A DNA stretch of 25,458 bases, from the NCBI GenBank assembly GCA_043770215.1, contig JAYVIQ010000162.1, forward strand, positions 1-25,458. Reading direction: 5' to 3'. Both the position numbers and the translations under genes were made by a program. This document shows positions 16,435 through 24,860 of this stretch, in pieces (positions within the stretch are counted from its first letter, which is position 1; the number at the start of each line of letters is the position of its first letter). Source of the DNA: JAYVIQ01 sp043770215. GTDB taxonomy: Bacteria > Bacteroidota > Bacteroidia > Cytophagales > JAAEPT01. The notes beneath the pieces were generated by a model. It was not told where the DNA came from. It saw only the letters and a list, made by a program, of their open reading frames with translations, and made no database searches.

Positions 16435-18222
16435 ATGTCAAGGATAAAGGAATTACTAGAAATCGCAAAAAGTCTACCCAAGGATCCAGGTGTATACAGA
16501 TACTTTGACAAAGAGGGTACAATTATATACGTAGGCAAAGCAAAAGATTTACGCAAAAGAGTAAGCAGCTACTTCCTTTCGTCTACCAACCATGATAACA
16601 AAACAAAGCGTTTGGTACAAAGTATAAATAGCCTTAAATATACAATAGTAGCTACAGAATACGACGCATTGCTTTTAGAAAACAACTTTATAAAAAAAAA
16701 TAAACCAAAATACAACATCTTACTAAAGGATGACAAAACATACCCGTATATAATCATAACTAAGGATAGATACCCTAAAATAGATATAAGTAGAATAGTA
16801 GATCAAAAATCAGCATACTACTATGGCCCTTTTAGCAATGGATTAGTTAGAAAAAACATTTTTGAAATTTTAAAAAAAACATTTCATTTTAGAACTTGCA
16901 ATTACAACCTTAGCCAAGAAAACATAGCTTCGCACAAATACGATGTATGTATGGAATACCATATTGGAAATTGCAAAGCTCCATGCGTAGGGTATCAAAC
17001 AGAAGAAGAATACAATACAGAGGTGCAATATGCAAAGCATATACTAAAGGGAAGCTATCAAAGCACAAAAAATGAGCTAAAAGCTGAGATGTTAAAACAT
17101 GCAGAAAACTTAGCATTTGAAAAAGCTGAAAGGATAAAACAAAAGTACTTAAGCTTAGAGAACTTTGAAAGTAAATCAATCATTGTAAACCCGAATATAG
17201 GTTCATTAGAAGTATACACAATAATTAAAGACGAAGACCAAGCATATATAAATTACCTAAATTGCCAAAACGGAGTCATCACTGCCAGCTCTAACCATCA
17301 TATTAGCAACATAGATCAAGAGACAGAAAGTGAATTGCTCCCAGTTTTTATATTTGATCATAGGCAAAGTACAAAAAGTCAGCTACCTGTAATTATTAGT
17401 AATTTTGAATTTGAGTATCCAGACTTCAAAACTGATATCCAAGTCCCTAAAATTGGCGATAAGAAGAAACTAATAGAACTTTCATTACTAAATACTCAAC
17501 AATATCGATTAGAAAAGGTAACAGCTATAACAGGTAAAGATAGCTCACAACGCATTTTGGAGACACTTATGAAAGATTTGCGTATGACTGAGCTTCCTAA
17601 ACACATTGAGTGTTTTGATAACTCAAACATTCAAGGAACTAACCCTGTAGCTTCTATGGTGTGTTTCAAAATGGGAAAAGCTAGCAAAAAAGACTATAGA
17701 CATTATAAAATAAAAACAGTTGAAGGGCCAAATGATTTCGAATCTATGCGAGAAATTGTTACAAGAAGGTATACAAGATTAGTAGAAGAAAATGAACCTT
17801 TGCCCCAACTAGTGATTATAGATGGCGGAAAAGGACAACTGGGTATAGCCATAGAAGCACTAAAAGCAGTGGGCGTTTATAACAAAGTTTGTGTGGTAGG
17901 TATAGCAAAAAGACTAGAAGAAATATACTTCCCAGGAGATAAAGATCCTCTTTTAATAAATAAGAAATCTGAAAGCCTTAAACTTATTCAAAAACTAAGA
18001 AATGAAGCACATAGGTTTGCTATTACCTTTCATAGAGACCAAAGAAGTAAATATTTTATACAGTCTACTATCAGTGAAATAGATGGTATTGGGCAAGCAA
18101 CAGAAGAAATATTACTAAAAAAATACAAAACTACAACTAGAATAAAGAATACACCCACAGAGGAACTTGCAAAACTTATAGGAGCACATAAAGCAGAACT
18201 AATAAAAAAGGGACTTAAATAA
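16435..18222 (+). CDS. uvrC: UvrC, excinuclease ABC subunit C
   Basis: UvrC makes the two incisions beside a DNA lesion in nucleotide excision repair, with UvrA and UvrB. Domains in order: the GIY-YIG nuclease (PGVYRYFDKEG and IIYVGKAKDLRKR, residues about 18-45); a four-cysteine iron-sulfur motif, Cys155, Cys172, Cys180 and Cys184, with the family's 8- and 4-residue last spacings; a weak UVR segment (FEKAERIKQKYLSLENF); the RNase H-like nuclease (ECFDNSNIQGTNPVASMV, PQLVIIDGGKGQL, HRFAITFHRDQRSK); and C-terminal helix-hairpin-helix motifs (EIDGIGQATEEILL). At 595 residues it is full length. Its stop codon lies in the loop and stem of the bidirectional terminator. It is tightly coupled to the PBP genes, with no obvious functional link. 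Confidence 0.98.
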   Translation: MSRIKELLEIAKSLPKDPGVYRYFDKEGTIIYVGKAKDLRKRVSSYFLSSTNHDNKTKRLVQSINSLKYTIVATEYDALLLENNFIKKNKPKYNILLKDDKTYPYIIITKDRYPKIDISRIVDQKSAYYYGPFSNGLVRKNIFEILKKTFHFRTCNYNLSQENIASHKYDVCMEYHIGNCKAPCVGYQTEEEYNTEVQYAKHILKGSYQSTKNELKAEMLKHAENLAFEKAERIKQKYLSLENFESKSIIVNPNIGSLEVYTIIKDEDQAYINYLNCQNGVITASSNHHISNIDQETESELLPVFIFDHRQSTKSQLPVIISNFEFEYPDFKTDIQVPKIGDKKKLIELSLLNTQQYRLEKVTAITGKDSSQRILETLMKDLRMTELPKHIECFDNSNIQGTNPVASMVCFKMGKASKKDYRHYKIKTVEGPNDFESMREIVTRRYTRLVEENEPLPQLVIIDGGKGQLGIAIEALKAVGVYNKVCVVGIAKRLEEIYFPGDKDPLLINKKSESLKLIQKLRNEAHRFAITFHRDQRSKYFIQSTISEIDGIGQATEEILLKKYKTTTRIKNTPTEELAKLIGAHKAELIKKGLK

Positions 18223-18233
18223 GTCCCTTTTTT
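18204..18233. terminator. Bidirectional terminator between uvrC and gldN
   Basis: A perfect 13-bp stem, AAAAAAGGGACTT (18204-18216) with AAGTCCCTTTTTT (18221-18233), has a 4-nt loop. The A-run and T-run serve both strands, so it ends both the plus-strand uvrC operon and the minus-strand gld operon. The uvrC TAA (18220-18222) lies within it; the gldN stop is 19 bases away. Confidence 0.9.
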
Positions 18234-18252
18234 AAATTATATCTTTCTAAGA

Positions 18253-19116
18253 TTAGAATTCCCACAAATTGTGTTCATATTCTAGCATTTCAAATGATTT
18301 CCATTGAGAAGCCATAAGACCTCTTTTAGCATCACCACCATAAGTTTCAGCTATTTCTTCGTCATTTGGATTAGAAATTTTAATCAAATAACTAGAAAAT
18401 AATCTCAACTCAAAAGCATCTGCCAAATTTCTGTGTTCACGATCATTAAAAGGATTGAACCATACAGCTTTAGGGTTGTCTTTAAATACCTTTTCTGATA
18501 ATTCTTTGTATTTGAATGTACAAATTGGATATTGAAAACCTTTTAAGTTATCAGGATGATCTGCAGGAACAAATAAAGTAATGGACATGATATCATAAAA
18601 CAAGACACTTCTTTGTTTGTCAAATAAAACATCTTCATTTAACTCTAACTGCCATAAATCTCTAGGCTCAAAAGAATATCCTCCTTTTTTAACCTCTTCT
18701 ACTACTTCTTTCTTATCTGCTTTAGTAGGAGTTCCCCATCCATCGTCTGCAACTGAGGCATCTTCTTCTTCTTCAACAGCAGCATCAGATCCAGGAACTA
18801 ACAACTTGTCTTTAAACTCTTGCATTGTCATTACGTGACCTTCATCTAATGAATCAGTTGAATAAGGAGTTAAAACACCCTCTTTTACAGCATCTAACAA
18901 CAATTTAGTAAATTCTTGTTGGTATGCAAAAAGAGGTTTATTTTGTTTTTCTCTTAAATCCATAGCTCTCACAACAGATTTTTGGTACATGATGTCTGAT
19001 TCATGAATATGCTTGATAGAATATTTATTGAATCCTTCTTGTTCTCCCAAGCCTTCTTGAGCTTGAAGCACAAAAGAAGAACCTAAAACAGCCATTGCAA
19101 ATCCTAATCTTTTCAT
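18253..19116 (-). CDS. gldN: GldN/PorN, T9SS periplasmic ring protein
   Basis: GldN binds the lipoprotein GldK to form the periplasmic ring of the T9SS beneath the outer membrane. The 287-residue protein has a signal peptide (MKRLGFAMAVLGSSFVLQA, probable cleavage after Ala19). Family-like segments follow: YQKSVVRAMDLREKQNKPLF, then after an acidic linker at about 113-150 (a run of Glu and Asp), LWQLELNEDVLFDKQRSVL, then FKYKELSEKVF with NPFNDREHRNLADAFELRLF. It is the last gene of the gld group, 47 bases after gldM, with a stem-loop in between. The acidic linker looks disordered and lineage-specific. Confidence 0.93.
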   Translation of the reverse strand: MKRLGFAMAVLGSSFVLQAQEGLGEQEGFNKYSIKHIHESDIMYQKSVVRAMDLREKQNKPLFAYQQEFTKLLLDAVKEGVLTPYSTDSLDEGHVMTMQEFKDKLLVPGSDAAVEEEEDASVADDGWGTPTKADKKEVVEEVKKGGYSFEPRDLWQLELNEDVLFDKQRSVLFYDIMSITLFVPADHPDNLKGFQYPICTFKYKELSEKVFKDNPKAVWFNPFNDREHRNLADAFELRLFSSYLIKISNPNDEEIAETYGGDAKRGLMASQWKSFEMLEYEHNLWEF

Positions 19117-19124
19117 AGTCTTAC

Positions 19125-19143
19125 TTTAATTTTAACACTCTTT
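19125..19143 (-). promoter_or_regulatory. Leader motif ahead of gldN, shared with gldK
   Basis: This holds the 12-mer AGAGTGTTAAAA on the minus strand (19141-19130), identical to one before gldK. The following bases are also alike (TTAAA against TTTAA). It lies between the gldM-gldN stem-loop and the gldN ATG, so it could be an A/U-rich ribosome-loading site. Confidence 0.35.
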
Positions 19144-19150
19144 ATATATG

Positions 19151-19178
19151 CTTCCTTTGACAACTAGTTCAAAGGAAG
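19151..19178 (-). other. Stem-loop at the gldM-gldN junction
   Basis: CTTCCTTTGA (19151-19160) pairs perfectly with TCAAAGGAAG (19169-19178) around an 8-nt loop that contains the gldM stop codon (19164-19166). In the direction of gld transcription no U-run follows (next bases CATATATAAAG), so it is unlikely to be a full terminator. It may slow transcription, protect mRNA, or limit gldN translation. Confidence 0.5.
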
Positions 19179-20786
19179 ATTTTTAACCACTGATCCGATT
19201 TCTACTTTTTCGGTACCACCTCTAGACGTTCTTCTAACTACGCCTGTAACCTCAACTACAATACGATCACCTGGTTTAGCTAAAGATCTCATGTTGCCTA
19301 TATCAGCAGAACCCGATGAGAAATTGGCTGTTGGCATTGCTGGCTTTCTACCTCTAACTAATGTAGCACTCCATTGAGTTGCAGCATATTTAGATTCTGT
19401 AGGAAGAGCAGAAGCAAAAGCATTATCTGGAACAACTTTTACACTGATGTTTCTTGGACCTGGAGCATCCTGACCCATTTTCTCGTTCATTTGTCTTCCG
19501 TCAGTCATAACCTGTATTTCAGGTCTTGGGATAGCTTTAGTTTGAAAATTCTCAATACCTATAGTTGCACCTGCATTAGATACGGTAATAGAAACTGATT
19601 TTCCACCCGCAGCTGGATAAACTATAACAGAGCCAATCTTAGCACCTTTAGTCAAATCTCCACCAGATACAGAAAATGCTGGGTTATATTCAGCTCCCAA
19701 AGCAGGCACATTAATTTGTAAAGGATTAGCACAGTTTCTGTATAGAGCAGAAACAGCACCTGCTTGTACTTGGATTACTGGTTTAGCAACTTTATATTTT
19801 GCTACAACAGGTATAACAGTATCACCGCCTACTGGTCTAGCAATTGTTATATTTCCATTCCATTGTTGTTCACTGATTCCATCAGCATTGTAGGTGCCAG
19901 CAGAAGCTTTGAATTTAATTTTACCAACATTACCATCCATTACTAGAGGTCTATTTGCTGTCATTCTTGGCTTAATACCACTAGAAGAAGCTGAAACAAA
20001 CATCTCCGCTTCGTAGTTTGTACCTGCTGCAATCGTTTCTGATTTAGCTCTGTACATACCAAAGATTTTATCAAATTTAAAATCTGTAGCACCAACTAAA
20101 CTTCCAATTTGATTTAACAACTCAGTTTCTAAACTAGAAATTCTAGATTGTCTTTCAGTTAAGAAGGCCATAGAAGCAATCATTTCTGTATGGTCAAAGT
20201 TTAATTGAGCAAAGTCCATAGAATGCTTTTCTTTCATTTTAGTAAACATAGGATCTTCTGATCCACCTAACGCTAAACCTTTGTGTATTACAATTGGAGT
20301 TTTTAGTATGCTAGACAATTCTTTTTCAATTTTATTAGCTACAACAATAAAAGCATCAAGCTCAGTTTTTACACCATAGGCTTTACCATTTTTCTTATCA
20401 CCTTCACCAATTAAAAAAGCAGAAGATTTATCTTTATCTTTCATGCCTAGGTACACTCCTTCTGCTTCACCACCTGTAACAGTAACTAATTCAGATTTTA
20501 CGCCATCTATGTGAGATATAGCTTTTGCAGCTGCTGCTCTAAGCTCATTAGCCAAATCAAGAACTTTTTTGTCTTTGTTTCCTGCTTTTTCAACAGTTGC
20601 TTTTATACCAGCCACAATACCCGTATTTTTAGTTGTAGATTCTGCTACAAATAAAGCAAGAGATTGATTCAATTGTTGAAATTTCATTAATATTTCCTGA
20701 CCCATTTGAAGCGCTAACAAGGCTAGAAGTACTAAGTACATCATACCAATTAGTTTCTGTCTGGGGGTTTCTTTACCACCTGCCAT
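19164..20786 (-). CDS. gldM: GldM/PorM, T9SS motor shaft protein
   Basis: GldM is the long periplasmic shaft of the T9SS motor. It crosses the inner membrane once and reaches the GldK-GldN ring. The 540-residue protein starts MAGGKETPRQKLIGMMYLVLLALLALQMG: a short cytoplasmic end and one membrane helix, with Arg9 in the place of the conserved Arg that pairs with a GldL Glu in the motor. The rest is periplasmic, with a helical first domain (about residues 35-225) and then beta-rich domains, as in known GldM and PorM structures. Length is close to the family norm (about 515). It lies 47 bases after gldL. Confidence 0.96.
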   Translation of the reverse strand: MAGGKETPRQKLIGMMYLVLLALLALQMGQEILMKFQQLNQSLALFVAESTTKNTGIVAGIKATVEKAGNKDKKVLDLANELRAAAAKAISHIDGVKSELVTVTGGEAEGVYLGMKDKDKSSAFLIGEGDKKNGKAYGVKTELDAFIVVANKIEKELSSILKTPIVIHKGLALGGSEDPMFTKMKEKHSMDFAQLNFDHTEMIASMAFLTERQSRISSLETELLNQIGSLVGATDFKFDKIFGMYRAKSETIAAGTNYEAEMFVSASSSGIKPRMTANRPLVMDGNVGKIKFKASAGTYNADGISEQQWNGNITIARPVGGDTVIPVVAKYKVAKPVIQVQAGAVSALYRNCANPLQINVPALGAEYNPAFSVSGGDLTKGAKIGSVIVYPAAGGKSVSITVSNAGATIGIENFQTKAIPRPEIQVMTDGRQMNEKMGQDAPGPRNISVKVVPDNAFASALPTESKYAATQWSATLVRGRKPAMPTANFSSGSADIGNMRSLAKPGDRIVVEVTGVVRRTSRGGTEKVEIGSVVKNLPLN

Positions 20787-20833
20787 TTTTTTCTATTTAA
20801 TAGAGTTAAACAATAATTAAATTTAGAAAGGTA

Positions 20834-21619
20834 TTATCCTTTCATAGCAGTTAGCATGCCACCATATACATTATTCAAGCTAGATAAGTTAGTAGATAAC
20901 GAAGCCAATTCTTTTTTGAATTTATCAGTATCTTTACTCGCATCAGCCATATTTTCCATAGCGGTAGATAAGTTACCATAAAATTTATTCATTGCTTTTA
21001 AATGTTTATCAGCATCTGTTAACTCTAACTCATATACTGAATTTAAAGCGCCCAAGTTTTTAGTAATCGCTTGTACTTGGTTATGGTACTCAGAAGCATC
21101 TGCAGCAGCATTTGCCATTCCAGACATAGCAATAGCAGTATCTGAATATGCTTTACCTACCGCTTTAAGTTCGTTTGCAGCATGAGTTGCGTTTATTGCA
21201 TATTGTTCAGTAGCAACAGCAGCATTAGATAAATCTGACATTTTAGCTACAGAATCTGATAAGTTTTGTAAACCCGATCCTAATTTTTGAACCGCAGTTT
21301 CATTTATTCCAGATTTAGACAACATATCTCCCAATTTAGAAACAACACCATCATTAGATGCTTTTTCTTCGTAACCATACTCATCATCTACTAATTGAGG
21401 ATATACTCTTTCCCAGTGGTAATGCGTTTCTTTTGGCGCAAAGGCAAACATTGCAAACAAAACTGCTTCTACTCCAAGACCAACTACAAGCATAGGGCCT
21501 GCTCCTGGATAATGTTGTATTTTAAATAATGCACCAATAATTACAACTGATGCACCTAAACCCGTAATTATGGGAGCAATATCCTCATAAAACTTTTTCT
21601 TAAATCCTCCTTGTGCCAT
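20834..21619 (-). CDS. gldL: GldL/PorL, T9SS inner-membrane motor protein
   Basis: GldL surrounds the GldM helices and converts proton flow into rotation for secretion and gliding. The 261-residue protein has two membrane helices, about residues 15-33 and 42-61, joined by the family hallmark FKIQHYPGAGPML. Glu51, within helix 2 (LGVEAVLFAMFAF), is the likely proton-carrying acid. After an acidic segment (VDDEYGYEE) the cytoplasmic part is a long helical region with two related units: AMSGMANAAADASEY...LGALNSVYELEL and AMENMADASKDTDKF...LSSLNNVYGGML. The start ATG follows an A-rich leader without a clear Shine-Dalgarno sequence. Confidence 0.96.
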   Translation of the reverse strand: MAQGGFKKKFYEDIAPIITGLGASVVIIGALFKIQHYPGAGPMLVVGLGVEAVLFAMFAFAPKETHYHWERVYPQLVDDEYGYEEKASNDGVVSKLGDMLSKSGINETAVQKLGSGLQNLSDSVAKMSDLSNAAVATEQYAINATHAANELKAVGKAYSDTAIAMSGMANAAADASEYHNQVQAITKNLGALNSVYELELTDADKHLKAMNKFYGNLSTAMENMADASKDTDKFKKELASLSTNLSSLNNVYGGMLTAMKG

Positions 21620-21701
21620 TTTTTTTTCTTTTTAAGTGTTGATTGTTTGTTAAACTGTTTTTTTTATAAATTGAAGCAATTTACATTTGAAATATGGAAT
21701 T

Positions 21702-22730
21702 CTAGAACTCCTGACCAGATGAACGACCCAAATAAGTCATTACACACCTAATTCCTACATAAGACTTAGAAGTATCTTCATACTCGTAAGTTCTTGTACC
21801 AGTTTCTAGATAGAAGGCAATATCTTTCCAAGATCCGCCTCTAATTAATTTTCTTTTTTCATTTGCATCGAAATATGTAGGATTCAAATCCCATACCGTT
21901 GGCACAGATGCTTCGTAATATGCGTCTTCACACCATTCTGCTACATTACCTGCCATGTCATACAAACCATAGTCGTTAGAGAAATAGGATGCAACTGGCG
22001 ATGTGTACATAAAGCCGTCATCATAATAATTTCCTCTACCTGGTTTGAAGTTGGCCAGCATACATCCTTTTGCATTACGGATGTATGGGTTACCCCAAGG
22101 ATATTTTGCCATATCTCTTCCACCTCTAGCAGCATATTCCCACTCTGCTTCAGAAGGTAATCTGAAATCTGGCATTTTGAACATTCCATTTTCTTCTCTC
22201 CAATTGTTCATAAAAGCGGTTCTCCACTCACAAAATTTATGAGCTCCAACCCAGTTAACTCCTACTACAGGATAATCATCAAATGCTGGATGCATATAAT
22301 AATATTCCATCATAGGATCTCCCATGTGATGAGAGAAATCATTCATCCACACCATAGTATCTGGATATACATTGTTATATACAAATTCTTCTCCCCATGT
22401 TTCTAAAGAATCTGCCATAATAGCATCCATAAACTGACGATATTCATTGTTAGTAATTTCAGTATCGTCCATATAAAAACCACCAATTGTTATTTGACGG
22501 TTAAGGTTGGCTTGTGTGTGCGCAATGTTTTCATCTGCCTGACCCATGTGGAACGTACCAGAAGGACATACAACCATACCAAAAGGTACAGTTTGACCCC
22601 AAGACTCACGGTTTGGAACACCTACTAAGTCTCCACCACCTGTCACTTCACCACCGCAAGATGACATTATTGCGGAAATTCCAGCCACAAGAGGCAAGAA
22701 GAACTTGCTTTTTACACTCAGTCTATTCAT
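21702..22730 (-). CDS. gldK: GldK/PorK, T9SS ring lipoprotein with FGE-sulfatase fold
   Basis: GldK is an outer-membrane lipoprotein that forms the T9SS ring with GldN. The 342-residue protein has a signal peptide with lipobox IMSSC (Cys25) and one formylglycine-generating-enzyme-like domain: PFGMVVCPSGTFHMG near residue 50, FRLPSEAEWEYAARGG, YDMAGNVAEWCEDA near 258, GGSWKD near 297, and GIRCVM near the end. The domain is structural in GldK rather than enzymatic. From memory the F. johnsoniae and P. gingivalis proteins are longer (about 460-490), so this is a compact form. Its 184-bp upstream gap suggests it may have its own promoter besides that of porP. Confidence 0.93.
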   Translation of the reverse strand: MNRLSVKSKFFLPLVAGISAIMSSCGGEVTGGGDLVGVPNRESWGQTVPFGMVVCPSGTFHMGQADENIAHTQANLNRQITIGGFYMDDTEITNNEYRQFMDAIMADSLETWGEEFVYNNVYPDTMVWMNDFSHHMGDPMMEYYYMHPAFDDYPVVGVNWVGAHKFCEWRTAFMNNWREENGMFKMPDFRLPSEAEWEYAARGGRDMAKYPWGNPYIRNAKGCMLANFKPGRGNYYDDGFMYTSPVASYFSNDYGLYDMAGNVAEWCEDAYYEASVPTVWDLNPTYFDANEKRKLIRGGSWKDIAFYLETGTRTYEYEDTSKSYVGIRCVMTYLGRSSGQEF

Positions 22731-22770
22731 AACACTCTTTTTTGTTCGTCATTAAATTTTAACACTCTCT
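22731..22770 (-). promoter_or_regulatory. Leader motif ahead of gldK, shared with gldN
   Basis: On the minus strand AGAGTGTTAAAA (22768-22757) lies 27 bases before the gldK ATG. The same 12-mer stands before gldN (19141-19130), 14 bases from its ATG. A shorter copy, AGAGTGTT, directly abuts the gldK ATG (22738-22731). The repetition suggests a shared leader element, but its function is unknown. Confidence 0.35.
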
Positions 22771-22914
22771 CTATTTATCACCTCTATTCTGAGATGTTTA
22801 CTTGAAAAAAGTCATGAATAAAGAAGTAAAAAAACTTTTTTATTTATCCACAGTTTTCAAATAGTGATACAATATCTACAATTATATTTTATAAACCAAA
22901 AAAAATATAATTTT

Positions 22915-23973
22915 TTATTCATGCCTATATCTTGGGTCTTTGATTGGGTTTTTCTTAGGCGCAAATAAAGCTGGAACGGCATAAGACAACATCACCTCAT
23001 GAGAAGTGCCTGATTTAGCACCTAAGCCACTTGTCACTAAATCAAAGGCATAGCCAACTCTTAAAGCATTATTTTTCAAAAAACTTGTACCTACTAAAAA
23101 AACTAGGTCATCGGAAATAATTTGCTTACCTCCATTGTTGTCTACACTTTGATTTACAAAGGACTGTCTAAAATTAACTCCGAACCAATATTTGTAATTA
23201 CTAATTTGTGCAAGTACACCTAAGTTGTATGAACTGTGGTTAAAATCAGATTGGTAATGGGCTGCTGGTGTAATCACCAACCTGGAGAAAATAATATTGT
23301 AACCACCACCTAACCATAGGTTACGCGCTAGAAGAGAATTGGATTTTAAGGCACTATCTGATTTGAAATCAAAACTAGATCTAACAAGGTGTGCAATAGA
23401 AGCCGACACATAAAACTTTGTAGAATTGTAATAGACCCCAAGTCCTAAATCCGGTTTTGTTTGACGTACATTGTTGGATTTAAAATAATCAACAATTTGG
23501 TCATCATCATCAGTAGCTCTAAGAATAGAACCGTCCATGGATTGGATTTGGAATCCTGCTCTAAGTCCAAGTCCAAATGTACCACCAATTCTAGGTTTGT
23601 AATGGTATGAATAATCTAATTTAAGGTCTTGTTTTTTCCATGGACCCAGTCTGTCATTATTAAAAATCAATCCTATTCCTGAATTTATGGCTTTGGATTT
23701 GATTCTTATGGGTTGCATTAGGGCTATTTCTTGTTGTGAGGGAGCCCCTCCTTTTTGATCATCTACTATTGTTGTTTCATAGCCAAGCCACTGAGTCCTA
23801 TGCAAAAGAGTAGCTCTAGTTGTTTGGTCTAAGCCAACGTATCCTGGATTGTAGTATTGCTGGTTGAATTGGAAATGACTCCATTGTGCATCTTGCTGGG
23901 CATATACAACAGAAGTAGCCAAACAAAGAAGCAGAGAAAAAAAAGGTGTTTTGTGTGAAAATAATTTTTTCAA
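22915..23973 (-). CDS. porP: PorP/SprF-family T9SS outer-membrane protein
   Basis: PorP is an outer-membrane beta-barrel that links the T9SS to surface or periplasmic partners. The 352-residue protein has a signal peptide (cleavage near Ala25 in VVYAQQ), the family start WSHFQFNQQYYNPGYVGLD, and RATLLHRTQWLGYE. Alternating amphipathic strands then run to the end, which has HEVMLSYAVPALF. No C-terminal T9SS sorting domain is seen. The start codon is TTG at 23973, chosen because it gives the KKLF signal-peptide start and because an in-frame TAG lies four codons upstream. Followed by gldK after 184 bases, this is the classic porP-gldKLMN order. Confidence 0.93.
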   Translation of the reverse strand: MKKLFSHKTPFFSLLLCLATSVVYAQQDAQWSHFQFNQQYYNPGYVGLDQTTRATLLHRTQWLGYETTIVDDQKGGAPSQQEIALMQPIRIKSKAINSGIGLIFNNDRLGPWKKQDLKLDYSYHYKPRIGGTFGLGLRAGFQIQSMDGSILRATDDDDQIVDYFKSNNVRQTKPDLGLGVYYNSTKFYVSASIAHLVRSSFDFKSDSALKSNSLLARNLWLGGGYNIIFSRLVITPAAHYQSDFNHSSYNLGVLAQISNYKYWFGVNFRQSFVNQSVDNNGGKQIISDDLVFLVGTSFLKNNALRVGYAFDLVTSGLGAKSGTSHEVMLSYAVPALFAPKKNPIKDPRYRHE

Positions 23974-23999
23974 GTTGCTGTACTAATAATATTAGATTC

Positions 24000-24035
24000 C
24001 AAAAATATGAATTTCTAACGAATATGCTAGCAAAA
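24000..24035 (-). promoter_or_regulatory. Candidate promoter of the porP-gld genes
   Basis: On the minus strand TATTTTTG (24007-24000) fits the Bacteroidota -7 consensus TAnnTTTG. TTTTG (24035-24031) stands 23 bases upstream as a -33 element, at the long end of the usual spacing. It would start mRNA about 20 bases before the porP TTG start codon and separate the T9SS genes from hemD. Confidence 0.35.
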
Positions 24036-24058
24036 CAACAATTATTTCACTAAAACAC

Positions 24059-24847
24059 TTATTTTATTCCGTTTGCCTCTTTTATGTATAGTTCTAAAGC
24101 TCCTGTCATTGACGGAGCATTGGGGGCTGGTGCCATAATGTCTAACCTAAGTCCTGCATCTATCACGGCTTGTGATGTTGTTGGGCCAAAGGCAGCTATT
24201 CTAGTGCCTGCTTGCACAAAGGTTGGAAAATTCTCAAATAAAGAGGTTACACCGGATGGACTAAAAAAAGCAATAACATCATAATTTAAAGCTCTCATTT
24301 CAGACAAATCACTAGAGACTGTTTGGTACATGATTGCTTCATTGTGCTCTATACCGTTCTCTGATAAAAAACTTGGTATGCTTGCATTTCTAATTTCTGA
24401 ACAAGGGTATAAAAACTTTTCTTTTGTATGTTTTTTTAATACTTCTATTAAGTCTTTAGAAGTTTTTTCACCGGCAAAAATTTTTCTTTTCCTTATTTGT
24501 ATGTACTTCTGCAAATAATTAGCTGTTTGCTCTGTAACACAAAAGTATTTCATGTCTGCTGGCATTTCAATTTTAGCTTCTTTACAAATTCTAAAAAAAT
24601 GGTCTACTGCATTTCTACTTGTAAAAATAATAGCAGTATGCGCTAGAATATCTATTTTGGATTTTCTAAAATCTTTGTAGGAAACAGGATCTATTTGAAT
24701 GAATTTTTTAAAATGAATCAATAAATCATATTTTTCAGCAATGGTCTTATACGGTGATTTCTCTGCACCAGGATCTGGCTGAGAAATTAAAAGTGATTTT
24801 ACCTTAGCTTTCTTCAAAGCCTTTTCTTCAGATTTTTCAGAATTCAT
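24059..24847 (-). CDS. hemD: Uroporphyrinogen-III synthase
   Basis: HemD closes and flips ring D of hydroxymethylbilane to make uroporphyrinogen III, the common precursor of haem and sirohaem. The 262-residue protein has the two-lobe pattern of the family: IIFTSRNAVDHFF in the first lobe, VTEQTANYLQKY in the middle, and DVIAFFSPSGVTSLFENF, RIAAFGPTTSQAVIDAGL and APAPNAPSMTGAL in the second. The SPSG and GPTT segments are the best markers. Sequence is poorly conserved in this family, but the pattern is clear. An N-terminal extension with KVKSLLISQPDP is common in Bacteroidota. It follows the DUF4271 gene by 13 bases and precedes porP by 85. Confidence 0.9.
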   Translation of the reverse strand: MNSEKSEEKALKKAKVKSLLISQPDPGAEKSPYKTIAEKYDLLIHFKKFIQIDPVSYKDFRKSKIDILAHTAIIFTSRNAVDHFFRICKEAKIEMPADMKYFCVTEQTANYLQKYIQIRKRKIFAGEKTSKDLIEVLKKHTKEKFLYPCSEIRNASIPSFLSENGIEHNEAIMYQTVSSDLSEMRALNYDVIAFFSPSGVTSLFENFPTFVQAGTRIAAFGPTTSQAVIDAGLRLDIMAPAPNAPSMTGALELYIKEANGIK

Positions 24848-24860
24848 ACTAAATAAATAA

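Noticed and set aside
22723..22752. A 9-codon leader frame (MTNKKECYE) overlapping the gldK start
   Set aside because: It has no Shine-Dalgarno sequence and no attenuator structure after it; short ATG frames of this size are common by chance.
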